This document shows, one piece after another, positions 13,240 through 16,090 of a stretch of 16,090 bases of DNA; position 1 is the first letter of the stretch, and each line of letters starts with the position of its first letter. Source of the stretch: UBA9732 sp045116915 (GTDB taxonomy: Bacteria; Spirochaetota; Spirochaetia; Sphaerochaetales; Sphaerochaetaceae); contig JBGUMQ010000047.1 of assembly GCA_045116915.1 (NCBI GenBank), positions 1-16,090 of the forward strand, read 5' to 3'. The notes below the pieces were generated by a model, which worked only from the letters and a program-made list of their open reading frames with translations, made no database searches and was not told the DNA's origin. A program made the translations under genes and the position numbers.

Positions 13240-15060
13240 TCACTCGCCGAACAGCAGCGTGAGGAGTGAGAGTATCTCGTCGTCATCCTCGCCGTCGTTC
13301 GTGAACCACTGGTCGAAGTCCTCGTATTCCTCGTAATCGTCGAGGTAATCGTAGTCATCGTAGTAGTCGTAGTCGTCATAGTCGAAGAAGCAGTAGCCGA
13401 ATCCGTTGATGTATGCGGGGACGCGGAGAAGGACCCACACGCCGCCTTCGGAATCCTCCCAGTACTCGGCGACTTCCCTGCCGTAGACGCTTGCGGCCGT
13501 ATCGATGTACCTGTCGTCGGTGCTTGTCTCACCGTCGCTGTAGTAGTACTCGAAGACATCGGTTCCGCACCACTCGGCAACGGCCAGGAGGGCCTGCTTC
13601 TTGGCCAGGTTCATCGCTTCGGTGAACGTGTCGGCCTTGGCGTATCCCTTCTCATAGTGCCAGTAGTCGTCCTCGGGGACCCTGACGACCCAGTTGGGTC
13701 TGGGAATGCTGTACTTCCCGAGCACGGGGAGCATCTGCTGCATGCTCGTGACATCTCCGAGCTCGACGCTCCTCCACTGGAAGATGGCGTAGAGCTTGAT
13801 GTCTCCGACAGAACCCTCCTCGATCGTGAGCGGGTTGTAGAGCGTGAGGTCCTTGTCTCCGGAGATGATCCATCCGAGGAACACGTAGTTGTCCTTGCGC
13901 GGCTCAACGAGGGTGAAGGACTCGGTCTCGACTGTGAACGTGTCGGGATTCACGATGTCGTACGGCAGGTATCCGCCCGCAAGGTCGTACTCGATGTGGT
14001 AGACGACGGGTGCCCATTCGGCCAGGAACACGTAGTCGCCTCCCTCCGCCGGTGTGAACAGGTAGTCCACTACGGGTTCGTCATCGGAACCTTCCTCGTA
14101 CCATCCCGCGAAGGTGTAGTAGGCCGACTCGGGAGCCGGGAACATGAACGGATCGTCCTGGATCGTGTAGTACAGTGTGGTGATGTCGTCCTTGACATCC
14201 GAATTGATCAGGCTGATCGTGTAGCAATGGGGTGCCCAGACGGCCTCGATCGCGACATCGGCGCAGCCTGCGCAGTCCACGAAATAGTGTACGGATGGCT
14301 CGTCGTCGGAGCCCTTGACCTTCCATCCGATGAAATCGTAGTTGTCCCTGGTCGGGGCCGGGATCCTGATCGGTTCATCGGTCATGATGAACGATGTCTC
14401 GGGAATCTCGCCGTCCCATGTCCCGCCTGCAAGGTCGTAGGAGATGTTGTACTTATGGTACATCCAGACAGCCTCGAACACATAGTCCTTTGCCCTGGAT
14501 GTGATCACGAGGTAACTCCTGTTCGGTTCCCTCTCACCGGGCTTCTCCCTCCACCCGAGGAAATCCAGACCCTCGCGTGCCAGGGGCTCGGGAAGGATGA
14601 AATCGAGATCCTCGACGGTGTACGACTTGCGGAAGAACGGTCCCTCCGGCTCGGGCTCCGTGACGATCACGGGTTCCGGTTCAAGGGACTCCACGATGGT
14701 CTCGTCATAGCTGATGGTGTAGACGACCGGTTTCCAGTTCGCTTTCAGGACCAGGTTCGATGCGAGCGACGGCTCTATGACGTAATCCTTGGCATCCCTG
14801 GCGAACACCGCACCTTCGACAGAAGTCACTGTCCATCCGGCGAAGTCGTAGGCATTCCTCTCGGGATCGGGGATCCTGTATCCGCCCTCATCGTTGGACA
14901 TGTATGACGACGGGATGAACAGGTTCTCCTTCCACGCTCCTCCGTTCAGGTCATATGAAACGCTGTACTCGACAGGCGGTACCTCTGTTTTACAGGATAC
15001 GATCGACATTACCAGCACGAGTGCCGATATGATCAGAATTGGCAAGTATCTTTTTCTCAT
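13240..15060 (-). CDS. lipoprotein with five InlB-type B-repeats, LPP20-like domain and Tyr/Asp-rich tail
   Basis: A 606-residue predicted lipoprotein. The start at 15060 is set by AAAGGAGG about 10 bases upstream and by the lipoprotein signal MRKRYLPILIISALVLVMS with lipobox IVSC (C23). Residues 31-430 contain five degenerate Listeria-Bacteroides (InlB B/Flg_new) repeats of about 75-90 residues, each with a Y-x-I-x-Y-D-L-x-G-G start, a YDFxGW core and a closing AxW. Repeats 3 and 4 share GSDDEP. Residues 453-550 (PNWVVRVPEDDYWHYEKGYA, EAMNLAKKQALLAVAEW) resemble LPP20-type lipoprotein domains, a tentative match. Residues 558-596 are a tail of almost only Asp, Tyr, Glu and Phe, ending in a short hydrophobic helix. 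It probably sits on the outer membrane or cell surface; the binding partner is unknown. It stands alone, converging on the patatin gene. Confidence 0.88.
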   Translation of the reverse strand: MRKRYLPILIISALVLVMSIVSCKTEVPPVEYSVSYDLNGGAWKENLFIPSSYMSNDEGGYRIPDPERNAYDFAGWTVTSVEGAVFARDAKDYVIEPSLASNLVLKANWKPVVYTISYDETIVESLEPEPVIVTEPEPEGPFFRKSYTVEDLDFILPEPLAREGLDFLGWREKPGEREPNRSYLVITSRAKDYVFEAVWMYHKYNISYDLAGGTWDGEIPETSFIMTDEPIRIPAPTRDNYDFIGWKVKGSDDEPSVHYFVDCAGCADVAIEAVWAPHCYTISLINSDVKDDITTLYYTIQDDPFMFPAPESAYYTFAGWYEEGSDDEPVVDYLFTPAEGGDYVFLAEWAPVVYHIEYDLAGGYLPYDIVNPDTFTVETESFTLVEPRKDNYVFLGWIISGDKDLTLYNPLTIEEGSVGDIKLYAIFQWRSVELGDVTSMQQMLPVLGKYSIPRPNWVVRVPEDDYWHYEKGYAKADTFTEAMNLAKKQALLAVAEWCGTDVFEYYYSDGETSTDDRYIDTAASVYGREVAEYWEDSEGGVWVLLRVPAYINGFGYCFFDYDDYDYYDDYDYLDDYEEYEDFDQWFTNDGEDDDEILSLLTLLFGE

Positions 15061-15231
15061 GAAAAGACGGCCTCCTTTCAGAATGAAGTATCTCCGGGGA
15101 AGATCCGTGTTCTTCTTCTCCCCCTGTTGATAAACCAATGGTAGAACGAAATGTTACCGCGGTCTACGTTTTTTTTCATATATTGCTTTTCCGCGTGCGC
15201 GTGGTGCAGAATTACTGGAGGAGGGTAAACC
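15061..15231. other. divergent intergenic region, no clear promoters
   Basis: This 171-base region separates the divergent lipoprotein and acetyltransferase genes and must hold both promoters. It contains an AT-rich stretch with eight T's and ATATAT (15169-15184). I could not pick a -35/-10 pair with good spacing for either direction, and see no hairpin that would suggest a riboswitch. Confidence 0.5.
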
Positions 15232-15840
15232 ATGACGCAGAAGGAAAGGATGCTTGCCAATCTCCCGTACAAGGCCTGGCTGGACGGGCTGAAGGAAGAG
15301 CGGATGGAGAACAGCAAAAGGATCTACGAATACAACCACCTTCCTCCGGAGCGGTGGGAGGAAAGGGCGGAGCTCCTGGGAAGGATACTCGGGAAGATGG
15401 GCAGGGATGTCCACATCAAGCCGCCGTTCCAGTGCGATTACGGATACAACATAGAGGTCGGGGACAATTTCTTCGCCAACTACAACCTGGTGGTTCTGGA
15501 TGTCGGCAGGGTCCGGATAGGGGACAACGTCCAGATGGCGCCGAATGTGGCCATCTACACCGCAGGGCATCCCGTGCATCCTGATTCCAGGAGGTCCGGC
15601 TACGAGTACGGCATCGATGTGACCATCGGCAACGATGTGTGGATCGGAGGCAACGTGGTCATCCTCCCGGGCGTGACGGTGGGCGACAACTCGGTCATCG
15701 GTGCCGGCAGCGTCGTGACGAAGGATGTGCCGCCGGGTGTGATAGCGGCCGGCAACCCATGCCGCGTGATCCGCACCATAACCGACGCTGACAGGGATTT
15801 CTATTTCAGGGACAGAAGGTTCGACGTCACGGATTACTGA
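15232..15840 (+). CDS. sugar O-acetyltransferase, hexapeptide-repeat (LacA/Maa/NodL) family
   Basis: A 202-residue cytoplasmic acetyltransferase that transfers acetyl from acetyl-CoA to a sugar hydroxyl. The N-terminal Mac domain (MTQKERMLANLPYKAWLDGL, 1-20, through about residue 55) is typical of maltose and galactoside O-acetyltransferases. It is followed by the left-handed beta-helix hexapeptides (IEVGDN, VRIGDN, VTIGNDVWIGGNVVILPGV, VTVGDNSVIGAGSVV). The catalytic His is H113 in YTAGHPVH, and the end carries GNPCRVIR, the CoA-side motif. Start at 15232 is set by GGAGGAGGG 7 bases upstream. The gene stands alone between the divergent lipoprotein gene and a new promoter region. Exact acceptor sugar is not predictable. 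Confidence 0.95.
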   Translation: MTQKERMLANLPYKAWLDGLKEERMENSKRIYEYNHLPPERWEERAELLGRILGKMGRDVHIKPPFQCDYGYNIEVGDNFFANYNLVVLDVGRVRIGDNVQMAPNVAIYTAGHPVHPDSRRSGYEYGIDVTIGNDVWIGGNVVILPGVTVGDNSVIGAGSVVTKDVPPGVIAAGNPCRVIRTITDADRDFYFRDRRFDVTDY

Positions 15841-15890
15841 GTCTTCCGTTTAGTTAACAAATAGGAATGAAAAATACTCGAAAATAATTG

Positions 15891-15919
15891 TTGACCGGTT
15901 TAGTTTACCGGTTTACAAT
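15891..15919 (+). promoter_or_regulatory. strong sigma70-like promoter with tandem ACCGGTTTA repeats
   Basis: TTGACC (15891-15896) and TACAAT (15914-15919) are exactly 17 bases apart, each matching 5/6 of the consensus. The nonamer ACCGGTTTA occurs at 15894-15902 and 15907-15915, overlapping the -35 and the -10 boxes; each contains the self-complementary ACCGGT. This suggests a repressor operator with two sites 13 bases apart. Transcription would run rightwards from about 15926. Confidence 0.65.
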
Positions 15920-15928
15920 AGACAATAC

Positions 15929-16045
15929 GGGATAATCCCAGACTAGAAACAAACCCGGAATTCCAACGGGGATAGAGATTTTAGGAGGAAACAAAGATGA
16001 AGAAACTCAAGTTTCGCAGGAGCTAGAGGGGTTTGAGATACCCCT
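15929..16045 (+). other. structured 5' leader with mutually exclusive hairpins
   Basis: Downstream of the promoter are short inverted repeats: GGGATAATCCC (15929-15939), CCCG/CGGG (15954-15957 with 15967-15970), GAAAC/GTTTC (16002-16006 with 16011-16015) and AGGGGT/ACCCCT (16027-16032 with 16040-16045). A further pairing, CTCAAG (16006-16011) with TTTGAG (16032-16037), would exclude both of the last two. No U-run follows, so it is not a plain terminator. No known riboswitch class was recognised. Confidence 0.4.
15997..16026 (+). CDS. possible nine-residue leader peptide
   Basis: ATG at 15997 follows an excellent ribosome binding site (AGGAGG at 15983-15988, 8 bases away), yet the frame closes with TAG after nine codons: MKKLKFRRS, rich in Lys and Arg. 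It lies about 70 bases downstream of a strong promoter and overlaps competing hairpins, the arrangement of an attenuator leader peptide. Alternatively it is the remnant of a broken gene, but no continuing frame with gene-like content is seen in the 64 bases that follow. Confidence 0.4.
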   Translation: MKKLKFRRS

Positions 16046-16090
16046 TCAGACTGCCGTTAAAAACATAAATAATTCTTTGTAATATATAGT
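16046..16090 (+). other. AT-rich end of window, nothing recognised
   Basis: The last 45 bases become AT-rich. No gene, terminator or promoter can be supported here; the gene served by the upstream leader would lie beyond the window. Confidence 0.4.

Noticed and set aside
13300..13390. Short tandem-repeat-like DNA (GTAGTC, CGTAGTC units)
   Set aside because: It is explained by in-frame coding of the Asp/Tyr-rich tail; units are irregular and are not a CRISPR or separate repeat element.
13657..14907. 416-codon plus-strand open frame opposite the lipoprotein gene
   Set aside because: The repeats on the minus strand give YDFxGW cores in register; the antisense frame merely mirrors these repeats.
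16027..16045. Terminator at AGGGGT/ACCCCT
   Set aside because: The stem is only 6 bp and no run of T's follows.

Overview
The window looks like a GC-rich chromosomal segment from a strict anaerobe with an outer membrane, probably a fermentative spirochaete-like bacterium. The evidence is a trimeric NAD-linked [FeFe]-hydrogenase operon with Rex, a patatin-beta-barrel protein that needs an outer membrane, and a lipoprotein with InlB-type repeats. The spirochaete assignment is inferred from this combination; no rRNA or other marker gene is present.

Positions 1 to about 10,780 are one long minus-strand block. Read in the direction of transcription it holds: rex (redox repressor); a three-gene NitT/TauT-type ABC importer (binding protein, permease, short ATPase); a five-gene putative H2-sensing/signalling unit (DRTGG protein, RsbW-like ATPase, HydS-like [FeFe]-hydrogenase homologue, second DRTGG protein, PHP-domain phosphoesterase); and the catalytic operon hydC (NuoE-like), a GHKL ATPase, a thioredoxin-like [2Fe-2S] protein, hydB (NuoF-like) and hydA, which runs off the left edge at its second H-cluster motif. 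Good sigma70-like promoters precede the sensing unit and hydC, with weaker candidates before rex and the binding-protein gene. HydABC would couple NADH and ferredoxin to H2. The neighbouring kinase-like ATPases, PHP enzyme and H-cluster protein look like the control layer. Rex would add NADH/NAD+ sensing, although I found no convincing Rex operator.

The most striking irregularity is an in-frame TAA in hydB, exactly one codon before the CGKCTPCR cluster motif. The downstream frame is otherwise intact, so as written HydB is split and would lack its C-terminal iron-sulfur clusters.

The right part is mixed. A patatin-like phospholipase fused to a C-terminal beta-barrel is read rightwards from a promoter that implies a leaderless mRNA. 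It converges, across a bidirectional terminator, on a lipoprotein gene with five InlB-type repeats and a Tyr/Asp-rich tail. A hexapeptide-repeat sugar O-acetyltransferase reads rightwards from the divergent side of that lipoprotein gene. The final 250 bases contain no ordinary gene but do hold a strong promoter with tandem ACCGGTTTA repeats, a nine-codon ORF with a strong ribosome binding site, and mutually exclusive small hairpins. This looks like a regulatory leader for something beyond the window. No gene-free stretch exceeds 300 bases, and I found no rRNA, tRNA, CRISPR array or insertion sequence.
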